Source: Haloferula rosea
GTDB taxonomy: Bacteria > Verrucomicrobiota > Verrucomicrobiia > Verrucomicrobiales > Akkermansiaceae
Assembly (NCBI RefSeq): GCF_016595525.1
Contig: NZ_JAENII010000010.1
Coordinates: 62,001-126,000 of the forward strand
Direction of reading: 5' to 3'
Length of the DNA stretch: 64,000 nucleotides
The notes under the pieces are model-generated. The model ran no database searches, was not told where the DNA came from, and worked only from the letters and a program-made list of their open reading frames with translations. This document shows, one piece after another, positions 48,145-59,044 of this stretch (position 1 is its first letter; each line of letters opens with the position of its first letter). Both the position numbers and the translations under genes were made by a program.

Positions 48145-48270
48145 CTATTGCAAGTCAAATGCGGCGATTTTTCCATCTTCAGGGCAGATTTCCCGACTTG
48201 GGCCGAAATTCGACGTTTTTCCTCCCTCAATCCGCTTGAGCCTCCGCCCCACCGCGGCTTTCATCGTGCC

Positions 48271-49155
48271 ATGCTTTGGCAACCCACCCTCCGCCTCCTC
48301 TCCATCCTGGCAGGCGCCTTGATCTTCAGCGCCTGCGGCAGCGAGCCCGGCTCCAGCCAGATCTCGAGCCAACCATCGAGCATCTCATCCGGTGGCGGCG
48401 GGATCCCCAGCATCGCGCCACCCCAGATCTACGGCGAAAGCGCCATCGTCATCGATGCCCGCTCCGGCCAGGTCCTTTATGCCAAGAATGCGGATCAGCG
48501 CCGTCCGGTCGCCTCAACGCAAAAGATCGTCACCGCCCTCGTCGCCCTCGATGCCGGAAACCTCAACAAGACCATCACCATTCAGACCAGCGACACCCGC
48601 TGCGAACCCACCAAGCTCTACCTGCGCCCCGGCGAAACCTACACCCGCGGGTACCTGACCAAGGCGCTCGTCGTCAAAAGCGGCAATGACGTCGCCCGCG
48701 CACTTGCCCGCGACCTCGGCGGCTCGCAGGAAGGATTCTCCGCGCTGATGAACCGCAAGGCGGCCTCGCTCGGCATGCGCAATTCCTACTTCATCAACCC
48801 GAATGGCCTGCCGGCAACCGGCCAATACTCGACCGCCCGCGACATCGCCATCGCCGCCCGCGTCGCCTATCGCTCCTCGACCATGCGCTCCTGGACCAAC
48901 ACCCAGCGCTACACCTTCCAGTATTCCAACGGGCGCACCAAGGTCCTCGAGAACACCAACAAGCTGCTCAAACGCGTTCCTTACTGCGACGGCATGAAAA
49001 CCGGCACCACCAACGCCGCCGGACGCTGCTTGGTTTCCTCAGGCACCTTCAACGGACGCTCGGCCATCGCCGTGGTGCTGAAAAGCAATTCCCGGCACGT
49101 CTGGGATGACTCGGAGAGCCTGCTCCGCTGGGCACTCGAGTCGCCCCGCCGCTGA
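48271..49155 (+). CDS. D-alanyl-D-alanine carboxypeptidase (peptidase S11 / low-molecular-weight PBP)
   Basis: 294 residues from ATG 48271. A hydrophobic leader ends IFSAC with Cys22, a lipobox-like site, so probably a lipoprotein. A Ser/Gly-rich linker (about 25-48) precedes the S11 domain. Active-site motifs are complete: Ser82-xx-Lys85 (ASTQK), Ser137-Gly-Asn139 (SGN) and Lys243-Thr-Gly245 (KTGT). The C-terminal extension of typical DacA/PBP5 is absent. Trims the terminal D-Ala from peptidoglycan pentapeptides in the periplasm. Divergent from rpsN. Followed by bioF after 20 bases. Confidence 0.92.
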   Translation: MLWQPTLRLLSILAGALIFSACGSEPGSSQISSQPSSISSGGGGIPSIAPPQIYGESAIVIDARSGQVLYAKNADQRRPVASTQKIVTALVALDAGNLNKTITIQTSDTRCEPTKLYLRPGETYTRGYLTKALVVKSGNDVARALARDLGGSQEGFSALMNRKAASLGMRNSYFINPNGLPATGQYSTARDIAIAARVAYRSSTMRSWTNTQRYTFQYSNGRTKVLENTNKLLKRVPYCDGMKTGTTNAAGRCLVSSGTFNGRSAIAVVLKSNSRHVWDDSESLLRWALESPRR

Positions 49156-49175
49156 GTCTCCAGGGATTCCCGCCG

Positions 49176-50312
49176 ATGCGCACTCCCGCTGAAGAACTCG
49201 CGTCGCTGGCGGAGGCCGACCTGCTCAGGGAGCTCAGACCCGTGGAAATCCTCGGTGGCACCTACGTCGGACGCGACCGCACCGGGCACTGGAACTTTGC
49301 CTCCAATGACTACCTCGGATTGTCGCAGGACGAATCGATCCGCGCCGCATTTCATGAGGGCCTCGACCGCTTCGGCCACGGGGCGGGAGCATCCCGGCTC
49401 ATCACCGGCACACAACCACCCCACGTCGCCTTCGAGGAAGCCCTCGCCGCAGCGAAAGGCACTGAATCAGCCCTGCTCTTCTCATCCGGCTTCGCCACCG
49501 CCGTGGGTGCCATCCCCGCCATCGTCCGCAAGGGCGACTTCGTCATCCTCGACAAGCTCAGCCATGCCTGCCTGATCGACGGCGCACGGCTCTCCGGAGC
49601 CACCCTGCGGGTATTTCCCCACAATGACCTCGGCAAACTGGAGTCCCTGCTGAAAAGCATCCGCGCCAAGGATCCCATGGCACGCATCCTCGTCGCCACC
49701 GAGTCCGTCTTCTCGATGGACGGTGACCTCTGCCCGCTCGAAGAGATCGTCAACCTCAAGAACACGCACGACGCCCTCCTGCTCCTCGACGAAGCCCACG
49801 GCTTCGGCGTCCTCGGCCCGACCGGCATGGGGCTGGCGGAAGAGACCGGACAGCAGGACCAAGTCGACTTTCACATGGGCACCCTCAGCAAGGCCGCGGG
49901 GCTCTCCGGCGCCTACCTCGCCTGCTCCGCGGAATGGAAGGCTCTGCTGGTCAACCGGGCACGTTCCTTCATCTTCTCCACCGCCCCTCCTCCCGCGCTG
50001 GCACATGCCGCCTCCGCGGCCCTCGAGCTGATCCGCTCGGACGATGGCAAGGCACTTCGCAAACAGCTTCAGCAGCACATCGTCACGCTGAGACCCAATG
50101 GGCCACCGACACCCATCGTGCCGAAGATCTTCGGCAGCAATGCCGCTGCCCTTGGCGCCTCCGACGCTCTCGCAGTGGAAGGATTCCTCGTTCCCGCCAT
50201 CCGCTACCCCACGGTCCCTCGCGGAACCGCCCGACTCCGGATCTCCCTATCGGCCCAACACCCCGAGGACATCGTGCACCGGCTCAATCGACAAATCGCG
50301 CGATTTTCTTGA
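49176..50312 (+). CDS. bioF: 8-amino-7-oxononanoate synthase-like PLP enzyme (AOS family)
   Basis: 378 residues. The AOS family pattern is complete: NDYLGLS, GHGAGASRLITGTQ, LDKLSHAC for the PLP ring His, LLLDEAHGFGVLG with the PLP-binding Asp, and the Schiff-base Lys239 in MGTLSKAAG. BioF joins pimeloyl-ACP or -CoA with alanine in biotin synthesis. No other bio gene lies in the window, so the call rests on sequence alone, and an allied acyl-CoA:amino-acid condensing enzyme is possible. Cytoplasmic. Confidence 0.8.
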   Translation: MRTPAEELASLAEADLLRELRPVEILGGTYVGRDRTGHWNFASNDYLGLSQDESIRAAFHEGLDRFGHGAGASRLITGTQPPHVAFEEALAAAKGTESALLFSSGFATAVGAIPAIVRKGDFVILDKLSHACLIDGARLSGATLRVFPHNDLGKLESLLKSIRAKDPMARILVATESVFSMDGDLCPLEEIVNLKNTHDALLLLDEAHGFGVLGPTGMGLAEETGQQDQVDFHMGTLSKAAGLSGAYLACSAEWKALLVNRARSFIFSTAPPPALAHAASAALELIRSDDGKALRKQLQQHIVTLRPNGPPTPIVPKIFGSNAAALGASDALAVEGFLVPAIRYPTVPRGTARLRISLSAQHPEDIVHRLNRQIARFS

Positions 50313-50367
50313 ACACATTCAGGGCTTGTATCACGTATCCCACACCGTAAACCTGTCCGACAACTTC

Positions 50368-51018
50368 ATGAAAATCATCGCATTCACCCTGCTTCTCGCC
50401 GCGTCACTCCTCTCTGCCGCAGAGGAAGGATTCACCCCCCTCTTCAATGGCAAGGACTTCACCGGATGGAAAAAAGTCAACGGCAACGGTGAGTTCAAGG
50501 TGGATGGCGACTGCATCGTGGGCTTCGGCGAAAACGTGAAGAAGAACACCTTCCTCCGCACCGAAAAGACTTACGGCGACTTCGATTTCCGCTTCGACAT
50601 GAAGTTCGACACCCTCGAGGGCAATTCCGGCATGATGTTCCGGGCTCTGCAGAAGCCGGGCGAAGACGGCCGGGTGCACGGCTACCAGTGCGAGCACGAC
50701 AACGGCAAAGGTCGCGCGTGGACCGCAGGCCTCTACGACGAAGCCCGCCGCGGCTGGCTCTTCCCGGACAAGAAGGACAAGGAGGCATGCGCCGCATTCA
50801 CCAAGCAGGGCAAGGAAGTCATCAAATGGGACGACTGGAACAGCATCCGCATCCTCTGCGAAGGCAAGCGCATCCAGATCTGGATCAACGGGGAACCCCG
50901 CGTCGACTACACCGACGAAGCCAAAGAATTCACCCCGGAAGGTTTCTTCGGCCTCCAGGTCCACTCCGGGAAAGCCTGCAAGGTTCGTTGGCGCAACCTC
51001 CGTGTGAAGGAACTCTGA
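50368..51018 (+). CDS. Secreted DUF1080 (3-keto-disaccharide hydrolase-type) protein
   Basis: 216 residues from ATG 50368. A signal peptide (about 1-18) is followed by the single DUF1080 beta-jelly-roll: FTPLFNGKDFTGWKKVNG at the start, FDFRFDMKFDTLEGNSGMMFR in the middle, and GFFGLQVHSGKACKVRWRN LRVKEL-type ending. Members of this family are known to hydrolyse 3-keto-glycosides made by Gfo/Idh/MocA oxidoreductases. Acts outside the cytoplasm. First gene of a plus-strand cluster with two sugar isomerases, a transporter and a Gfo/Idh/MocA enzyme, which supports that role. Activity itself is not shown here. Confidence 0.85.
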   Translation: MKIIAFTLLLAASLLSAAEEGFTPLFNGKDFTGWKKVNGNGEFKVDGDCIVGFGENVKKNTFLRTEKTYGDFDFRFDMKFDTLEGNSGMMFRALQKPGEDGRVHGYQCEHDNGKGRAWTAGLYDEARRGWLFPDKKDKEACAAFTKQGKEVIKWDDWNSIRILCEGKRIQIWINGEPRVDYTDEAKEFTPEGFFGLQVHSGKACKVRWRNLRVKEL

Positions 51019-51090
51019 TCCCCGCAGATCCGAGCGACTCACAGAGGAAAACCCAAGCAACGAAGCCGTCCAATACCTGCCGCAACACTG

Positions 51091-51906
51091 ATGCGCTTCG
51101 CCATCTGCAACGAAACCTATGGAGATGTGACGCTTGCCGAGTCGGCAAGACTCGCTTCTTGCCACGGTTACCGCGGCCTTGAGATCGCCCCGTTCACCCT
51201 TGGTGACGAACCCGGCTCGATCACCCCGACGCAGGCCTCCGCCTGGGGGGATCAAGTCCGCAACGAGGGCGTCGACGTCGTCGGCCTGCACTGGTTGCTG
51301 GCAAAAACGGAGGGCTTCCACCTCACCCACCCGGACGATTCGATTCGCGCCACCACCTTGGACTACACCCGTCGCCTTGCCGACCTGTGCCACGGTCTTG
51401 GAGGGAAGATCATGGTCTGGGGCAGCCCGCAACAACGGTCCCTCGAATCAGGCTGGAGCTACGAAGACTCCTTCAAACGCGCCACCGATCTCCTCCGGGC
51501 TGCCGCCGAGCACTGCGAAACTCTTGGCATCACCATCGCCATGGAGCCCCTCGGTGAGATCGAAACGAACTTCCTCACCACCGCAGCAGAAACCATCCGC
51601 CTGTGCCAAGCCGTCGACCACCCATCCTGCAGACTCCATCTGGATGTGAAGGCGATGAGCTACGAATCCGAGACCATCGGTGACATCATCCGCGCATCGA
51701 AGGAGTGGACGGCACACTTCCATGCCAACGACCCCAACCTGTACGGCCCGGGCATGGGAAATACGTCCTACGACGACATCGTCCCCGCCCTGCGCGAGAC
51801 CGGCTACGATGGCTGGATCAGCGTCGAGGTATTCAAATACGACCCGTCACCGGAAGCCGTCGCCACCACCTCCCGCGCGAACCTGAAAAAATTCTTCGGC
51901 GAATAG
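51091..51906 (+). CDS. Sugar phosphate isomerase/epimerase-like TIM-barrel protein (first copy)
   Basis: 271 residues of the xylose-isomerase-like TIM-barrel (AP endonuclease 2) superfamily. Probable metal ligands in order: Glu152 (AMEPLGE), Asp185 (HLDVKAM), His211 (HFHAND) and Glu246 (SVEVFKY). No signal peptide. Such enzymes isomerise or epimerise keto-sugars and often sit beside Gfo/Idh/MocA dehydrogenases. It lies 72 bases after the DUF1080 gene and 39 before the transporter. Exact substrate unknown. Confidence 0.85.
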   Translation: MRFAICNETYGDVTLAESARLASCHGYRGLEIAPFTLGDEPGSITPTQASAWGDQVRNEGVDVVGLHWLLAKTEGFHLTHPDDSIRATTLDYTRRLADLCHGLGGKIMVWGSPQQRSLESGWSYEDSFKRATDLLRAAAEHCETLGITIAMEPLGEIETNFLTTAAETIRLCQAVDHPSCRLHLDVKAMSYESETIGDIIRASKEWTAHFHANDPNLYGPGMGNTSYDDIVPALRETGYDGWISVEVFKYDPSPEAVATTSRANLKKFFGE

Positions 51907-51945
51907 CCTCCTCCTGTTTCCCTTTTCCAAACCCATCCACCACTC

Positions 51946-53565
<1,620 letters not shown>

Positions 53566-53595
53566 TCCCCCCTTTTACCCACCACTTCAAAGACT

Positions 53596-54639
<1,044 letters not shown>

Positions 54640-54648
54640 ACCGTGGCT

Positions 54649-54692
54649 GGAGCGTCCCGCTCCCGTCCGTCGTCCGGGCGTCCCGCCCGGAC
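54649..54692. repeat. Two tandem palindromes sharing the core GCGTCCCGC
   Basis: GGAGCG-TCC-CGCTCC (54649-54663) and GTCCGGGCG-TCC-CGCCCGGAC (54672-54692) lie in the 78-base gap between two genes of the sugar cluster. Each is a hairpin with the same centre, but arms of different sequence, so the structure and core are conserved while the arms differ. It resembles a REP-type intergenic element. It might also attenuate expression of the downstream isomerase. Confidence 0.55.
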
Positions 54693-54717
54693 AAAGACCA
54701 CCACCCCAGATTGCCTC

Positions 54718-55584
54718 ATGAAACTCACCGGATTCGCCGACGAAGCCTCCCGCGACCTCGCCAAACAGATCGCCGCCACCAAAGACATCGGTTGGAGCGC
54801 CATCTCCGCCCGCATGATCGGCGACAAGAACATCCACGAACTGTCGGATGCCGATTTTGACAAGGCCGCCTACGAACTCGACGCCGCGGGCATCCAGGTT
54901 CCCGAATTCGGTTCACTCATCGGGAACTGGGCCAAGACCATCGATTCTGACTTCGACATCACCCTCGCGGAAATCGACCGCGCCATCCCCCGCATGAAGC
55001 GGCTGAACACCCAGCTCATCCGCGTCATGTCCTACGCCCAGAACCCATGGGGCGAAGACCAGGAGGAAGACGAACGCTTCCGCCGGTTGCGCGAAATCGT
55101 CGCACGCTTTTCCGATGCCGGCCTGACTGCCATCCACGAGAACTGCATGAACTGGGGTGGATTCTCCGCCGACCACACCTTGCGCCTGGTCGAAGAAGTC
55201 CCCGGCCTGAAGCTCGTCTTCGACACCGGCAACCCCGTCTTCCAGCGCGACCGCTCGAAGCCGGAACCATTCCCGTGGCAGGACTCGTTCGAGTTCTGGG
55301 AAAAGGTCCGCGATCACGTCGTCCACATCCACATCAAGGACTGCATGTATCCCGAACCCGGAGCCGACGAACCGGAATACACCATGCCCGGTGAAGGCCA
55401 GGCGAAACTCCGCCGCATCCTCAGCGATGCCAAGGAACGGGGCTACGACGGCTGGATCGCCATCGAACCCCACGTCGCCACCGTCTTCCACGCTGCCGAC
55501 CCGACCGATGTCGACTGGCAGCAGTGCTACGACTCCTACGTCGACTACGGCAAACGCTTCGACGCACTGCTCAGCGAGGTCTGA
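54718..55584 (+). CDS. Sugar phosphate isomerase/epimerase-like TIM-barrel protein (second copy)
   Basis: 288 residues from ATG 54718. The same superfamily as the protein at 51091-51906 but only distantly similar. Metal-ligand candidates are Glu141 (AIHENCMN), Asp169 (LVFDTGNP), His205 (HIHIKDC) and Glu250 (WIAIEPH). The start MKLTGFADEAS is typical of the IolE/hexulose-isomerase-like members found with Gfo/Idh/MocA enzymes. Cytoplasmic. Last gene of the cluster; the gap before it holds the tandem palindromes. Confidence 0.87.
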   Translation: MKLTGFADEASRDLAKQIAATKDIGWSAISARMIGDKNIHELSDADFDKAAYELDAAGIQVPEFGSLIGNWAKTIDSDFDITLAEIDRAIPRMKRLNTQLIRVMSYAQNPWGEDQEEDERFRRLREIVARFSDAGLTAIHENCMNWGGFSADHTLRLVEEVPGLKLVFDTGNPVFQRDRSKPEPFPWQDSFEFWEKVRDHVVHIHIKDCMYPEPGADEPEYTMPGEGQAKLRRILSDAKERGYDGWIAIEPHVATVFHAADPTDVDWQQCYDSYVDYGKRFDALLSEV

Positions 55585-55667
55585 GCTCCGATGAACCGTG
55601 CTGCGGTCATCTCGTCAACGGCATCGCCACTGCAGGGCGGTGCCGACGCCCCTCCCCCACCTGACCG

Positions 55668-56408
55668 ATGACCCCCACCCTGCATCGACGGCTGGCCATG
55701 CGCGATCGCCCGATCGGCAGGCCCGTCATGTCACAGCGCTGGGCCAACCTCCTCTTCCTGCATTGGCAGGTCGATCCCGAGGAACTCTCGCCGCATCTCC
55801 CGGAGGGCCTTCATCTCGACCTCCACGAAGGCAACGCCTGGCTGGGCATCGTCCCCTTCCACATGCAGCGCATCCGCCCGAGCGGACTGCTCCCGCTGCC
55901 GTGGTTGTCATGGTTCCTCGAACTGAATGTCCGCACCTACGTCCACGACGAGCAGGGCAACCCGGGCGTGTGGTTCTTTTCGCTCGATTGTGACCAACCG
56001 CTCGCCGTCGAGTTTGCCCGGCGCAGCTTCCACCTGCCCTACCAGCACGCCTCGATGAAAAGCCGGAACAAGGACGGCAGCATCCACTACAGTTGCCGTA
56101 GGCGTGGCGAGGAAGCCAGCGCGGACTACGTCTATCAGGCGACCGGCCCACGGACGCTCGCCAAACCCGGATCCCTCGAGTTCTTTCTCGCCGAGCGATA
56201 CCTGCTGATTTCCCACTCCCCGGATGGCTCCCTGCGTTACGGCCGGGTTCACCATTCCCCCTACCAACTGGCCCCGGCACGCTGCGAACCGTGGAGCGCG
56301 CTCCCCGCCGAATGGAACGGGATCCACCTGCCCGACTCGCCTCCGCACTCCACCCTGTGGGCGGATCCGGTCGATGTTTCAGTCTTCCCTCTCCGCCCCG
56401 CCTGCTAG
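55668..56408 (+). CDS. DUF2071 (YqjF-like) protein
   Basis: 246 residues. The pattern fits DUF2071: MSQRWANLLFLHWQVDPEEL, LPEGLHLDLHEGNAWLGIVPFHM, ELNVRTYV, GVWFFSLDCD and a late HHSPYQL. No signal peptide. The biochemical role of the family is unknown. The gene lies 84 bases after the isomerase and is not obviously part of that pathway. Confidence 0.85.
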   Translation: MTPTLHRRLAMRDRPIGRPVMSQRWANLLFLHWQVDPEELSPHLPEGLHLDLHEGNAWLGIVPFHMQRIRPSGLLPLPWLSWFLELNVRTYVHDEQGNPGVWFFSLDCDQPLAVEFARRSFHLPYQHASMKSRNKDGSIHYSCRRRGEEASADYVYQATGPRTLAKPGSLEFFLAERYLLISHSPDGSLRYGRVHHSPYQLAPARCEPWSALPAEWNGIHLPDSPPHSTLWADPVDVSVFPLRPAC

Positions 56409-56690
56409 GGATGCGCTGATTCATTCCGCATGGCGCGGCTCCAAGTCATATTCCCATCAGGCACGGCGCAACGAGAGAGCAGATCGAGATCAACGCCCGC
56501 CTGTCCACCGTAGTCCTGCCGTAGGAAGAAGGAGCAGGAGTTCGTCGAGGCGCGCAGGGGTGAAAGGAGGATATCCGAGGCCGCCGTCCCGGTTAGCCGC
56601 CCCATCGCCGCCTTCCTATCCCAGTCCCCCCCGATCGGAACAAACGGATTTCGCCTTTCCCCGAACGCACCCGGCGTCTAGGAAAGCGAC
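56409..56690. other. 282-base intergenic stretch with repeat-like sequence
   Basis: Between the DUF2071 and YqeY genes. No credible gene. The segment near 56500-56545 reads on the minus strand as RQDYGGQAGVDL, a type of translation often seen from dispersed intergenic repeats, and contains two nearby CCGTAG(T/G) copies. An AGGAAAG ribosome-like site precedes the YqeY start at 56691. No tRNA or terminator recognised. Confidence 0.3.
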
Positions 56691-57146
56691 ATGAGTTCAC
56701 TCAATGACCGCATCCCGCAGGACCTCAAGGAAGCGATGAAGGCGAAGGACGCCACCCGCCTGACCCTGATCCGGGCCCTCAAGACCGCCATGACCAATGC
56801 CGCCATCGAGAAGGGCGGCCTCGGAACGGAACTGACCGATGCCGAGGTCACCGCGATCGTGCGCAAGCAACTCAAGCAACGTCAGGACTCCTTCAAGCAG
56901 TTTTCCGATGCCGGTCGCGACGAACTCGCCGCCAAGGAGCAGGCTGAGATCGAGATCCTCGAGGGCTACCTCCCCGCCGCCATGAGCACCGATGAGGTGG
57001 TGGCTCTGGTTGAAGCCGTAATCGCTGAAACAGGAGCCAGCACCAAGGCCGACATGGGCAAGGTCATGGGCCTCCTGCAGAAGCGCTCCGAAGGCCGCGC
57101 CGACGGCAAGACCCTCTCCCAAGAGGTGGCCAAGCGACTTTCCTGA
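56691..57146 (+). CDS. yqeY: GatB/YqeY domain protein
   Basis: 151 residues. A helical YqeY domain: LKEAMKAKDATRLTLIRALKTAM at the start, RKQLKQRQDSFKQFSDAGRDEL in the middle, YLPAAMSTDEV near residue 94 and MGKVMGLLQKRSEGRADG near the end. The family shares the tail domain of GatB tRNA amidotransferase and may bind tRNA, but its function is unclear. The stop shares one base with the ispD start (TGATG), indicating coupled translation. Confidence 0.92.
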   Translation: MSSLNDRIPQDLKEAMKAKDATRLTLIRALKTAMTNAAIEKGGLGTELTDAEVTAIVRKQLKQRQDSFKQFSDAGRDELAAKEQAEIEILEGYLPAAMSTDEVVALVEAVIAETGASTKADMGKVMGLLQKRSEGRADGKTLSQEVAKRLS

Positions 57147-57802
57147 TGTCCTGCGCCGCCGTCATCGTGGCATCCGGCAGCAGCCGGCGGATGGGCTTCG
57201 ACAAGCTGGCGGCCGAACTGAACGGCCGCCCGGTCCTGCGCACCAGCATCGACCGGTTCATGGCTTCCCCGTCGATCACCCGGGTGGTCGTCGTGTGCCC
57301 TCAGGAACGCTTCGATGCCCTGCTCGATGGCGAGTTCCCAAAGCCCCTCGAACGCGTCGATGGCGGGGCGGAACGCCAGGATTCGGTCATCGCCGGCCTG
57401 AACGCACTGGATACTGAAACCCTGGTGGCCGTCCACGACGGGGCGCGCCCGCTGATAACCGTCGAGGCCATCGAGACCTGCATCGCAGCCGCCACGGAAT
57501 TCGGTGCCGCCAGCCTTGCCCGCCCCATCAGTGAAACGATCAAACGGGCCGATGCCCGTGGCTTCAGCCAGGAGGGCGTCGATCGCGACGGACTCTGGCA
57601 CACCGAGACCCCCCAGATTTTCAAGACCAAACTGCTCAAGGAGGCGTACGAGCTGGTTTGCGCGAATGGACTCGCCGTGACCGACGAAGTCTCCGCGGTC
57701 GAAGCCCTCGGGGTCGAGACGAAGTTGGTCACATCGGCAACGCCCAACCTCAAGATCACCCATCCCGCCGATCTGGCGCTCGCGGAGGCCCTTGTCCACT
57801 GA
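57146..57802 (+). CDS. ispD: 2-C-methyl-D-erythritol 4-phosphate cytidylyltransferase
   Basis: 218 residues. The nucleotide-binding loop ASGSSRRMGFDK (9-20) replaces the common AAGxGxRM. The conserved VHDGARPLI (near 96-104), TIKRAD, ETPQIFKTKLL and VTDEVSAVE stretches and the C-terminal NLKITHPADLALAE fit IspD. It makes CDP-methylerythritol from MEP and CTP in the non-mevalonate isoprenoid pathway. Cytoplasmic. Overlaps yqeY by one base and is followed at once by the M16 peptidase. Confidence 0.93.
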   Translation: MSCAAVIVASGSSRRMGFDKLAAELNGRPVLRTSIDRFMASPSITRVVVVCPQERFDALLDGEFPKPLERVDGGAERQDSVIAGLNALDTETLVAVHDGARPLITVEAIETCIAAATEFGAASLARPISETIKRADARGFSQEGVDRDGLWHTETPQIFKTKLLKEAYELVCANGLAVTDEVSAVEALGVETKLVTSATPNLKITHPADLALAEALVH

Positions 57803-57803
57803 G

Positions 57804-59033
57804 ATGCGTGCTTCTTACGAGACTTTCCTTACTTCCAACGGAATGCGCCTGGCCTTCGCTCCGTTGCCCGACAGCGAATGCACGGCGGTCTCAATCCACA
57901 TTCCGGCCGGAAGCCGCGACGACCCATCCGGGCACGAGGGCATCGCCCACTTCGTCGAGCACATGTCCTTCAAGGGAACGGTCCGCCGTGATGCTCGGGA
58001 CATCAGCCTCGATGCGGAGAATGTCGGCGCATCCCTGGACGCATTCACCAGCGAGGAACAGACCGTTTACGAGGCACGTGGTGATGCGGAAACCCTTCCC
58101 CTCCTCGTGGACATCCTCTGCGACATGGTCTGGCACTCCACCTTCCCCGCCGCCGAGATCGATTTGGAACGGGAGGTCATCGCCGAGGAAATCGTGATGT
58201 ATCAGGAGGCTCCCGGAGATCACATCACCGACCTCCTTTCACGCGCCCTGTGGGGAAACCACTCGCTCGGCCAGCCCATTTCCGGATCGCTGGAAAGCAT
58301 CCGACGCATTGATCAGCCCGCCCTTCAGAAGTTCGCCCTGCGGCACCATCGGCGCAGCGACATCGTCATCGCCGTCGCCGGCCCCCATCAGGCCCCGGAC
58401 GTTCTGGAGCTGCTCGAAGGACTGCTTCCGCCCTCGACCGGACCCACGGAGTCCCCCCCCTTCATCGACGACGCGGTGCCCACGAGGCATGAGGTCGAGC
58501 GACGGGATACCCAGCAACTCCAACTCGCCCTGGCCTACCGCAGCTTTGGTCGCACGGACCCTCGACGCCACGCCCTCAACCTGCTGTCCATGATCCTCGG
58601 CGAAGGTGCCAGCTCGCGCCTTTTCCAACGCCTGCGCGAGGAACGCGGTCTGTGCTATCAGGTCAGCTGCGACGCTTCGTTGCTGTCGGATACCGGCTCA
58701 CTCGAAATCCACGCGGGGCTCGATCCGGCATCGCGCGACGAAGCCATCCGCTGCATCGAGGAGGAACTGCAGGATCTGGCCACCCACGGCCCGCGGGAAG
58801 GCGAGCTCGCGCGGGCGAAACGCCTCGCAGCCAGCCAAAGTCGCGCCGGGATGGAATCAACCTCGGCCCATGCGTCGTGGATCGGCGAATGCATCCTTCA
58901 CCACGGTTCCATCATCACCCCGGCCGAGGCCCTCGAGAAGGCCCGGGCGGTCACCCCCGAGCAGGTGCAGGCCGTCGCCCGGGAGATTTGCACTCCCGAG
59001 CGCCTCGCGCTTGCCGAGATCAAGCCCAGATAA
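57804..59033 (+). CDS. M16-family zinc peptidase
   Basis: 409 residues from ATG 57804, one base after the ispD stop; an in-frame TTG upstream inside ispD is less likely. The inverted zinc motif HFVEH (His49, Glu52, His53) and the downstream EEIVMY-type Glu give a complete catalytic site. Two tandem M16 half-domains make up the length, as in the single-chain processing-peptidase-like group. No signal peptide, so probably cytoplasmic. Substrate unknown. Convergent with the next gene, 11 bases away. Confidence 0.92.
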   Translation: MRASYETFLTSNGMRLAFAPLPDSECTAVSIHIPAGSRDDPSGHEGIAHFVEHMSFKGTVRRDARDISLDAENVGASLDAFTSEEQTVYEARGDAETLPLLVDILCDMVWHSTFPAAEIDLEREVIAEEIVMYQEAPGDHITDLLSRALWGNHSLGQPISGSLESIRRIDQPALQKFALRHHRRSDIVIAVAGPHQAPDVLELLEGLLPPSTGPTESPPFIDDAVPTRHEVERRDTQQLQLALAYRSFGRTDPRRHALNLLSMILGEGASSRLFQRLREERGLCYQVSCDASLLSDTGSLEIHAGLDPASRDEAIRCIEEELQDLATHGPREGELARAKRLAASQSRAGMESTSAHASWIGECILHHGSIITPAEALEKARAVTPEQVQAVAREICTPERLALAEIKPR

Positions 59034-59044
59034 GGGCCCGCCTG

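Noticed and set aside
47776-48270. 165-codon N-terminal extension of the D,D-carboxypeptidase
   Set aside because: It runs antisense through rpsN and lacks any domain. The lipoprotein-type leader begins at 48271.
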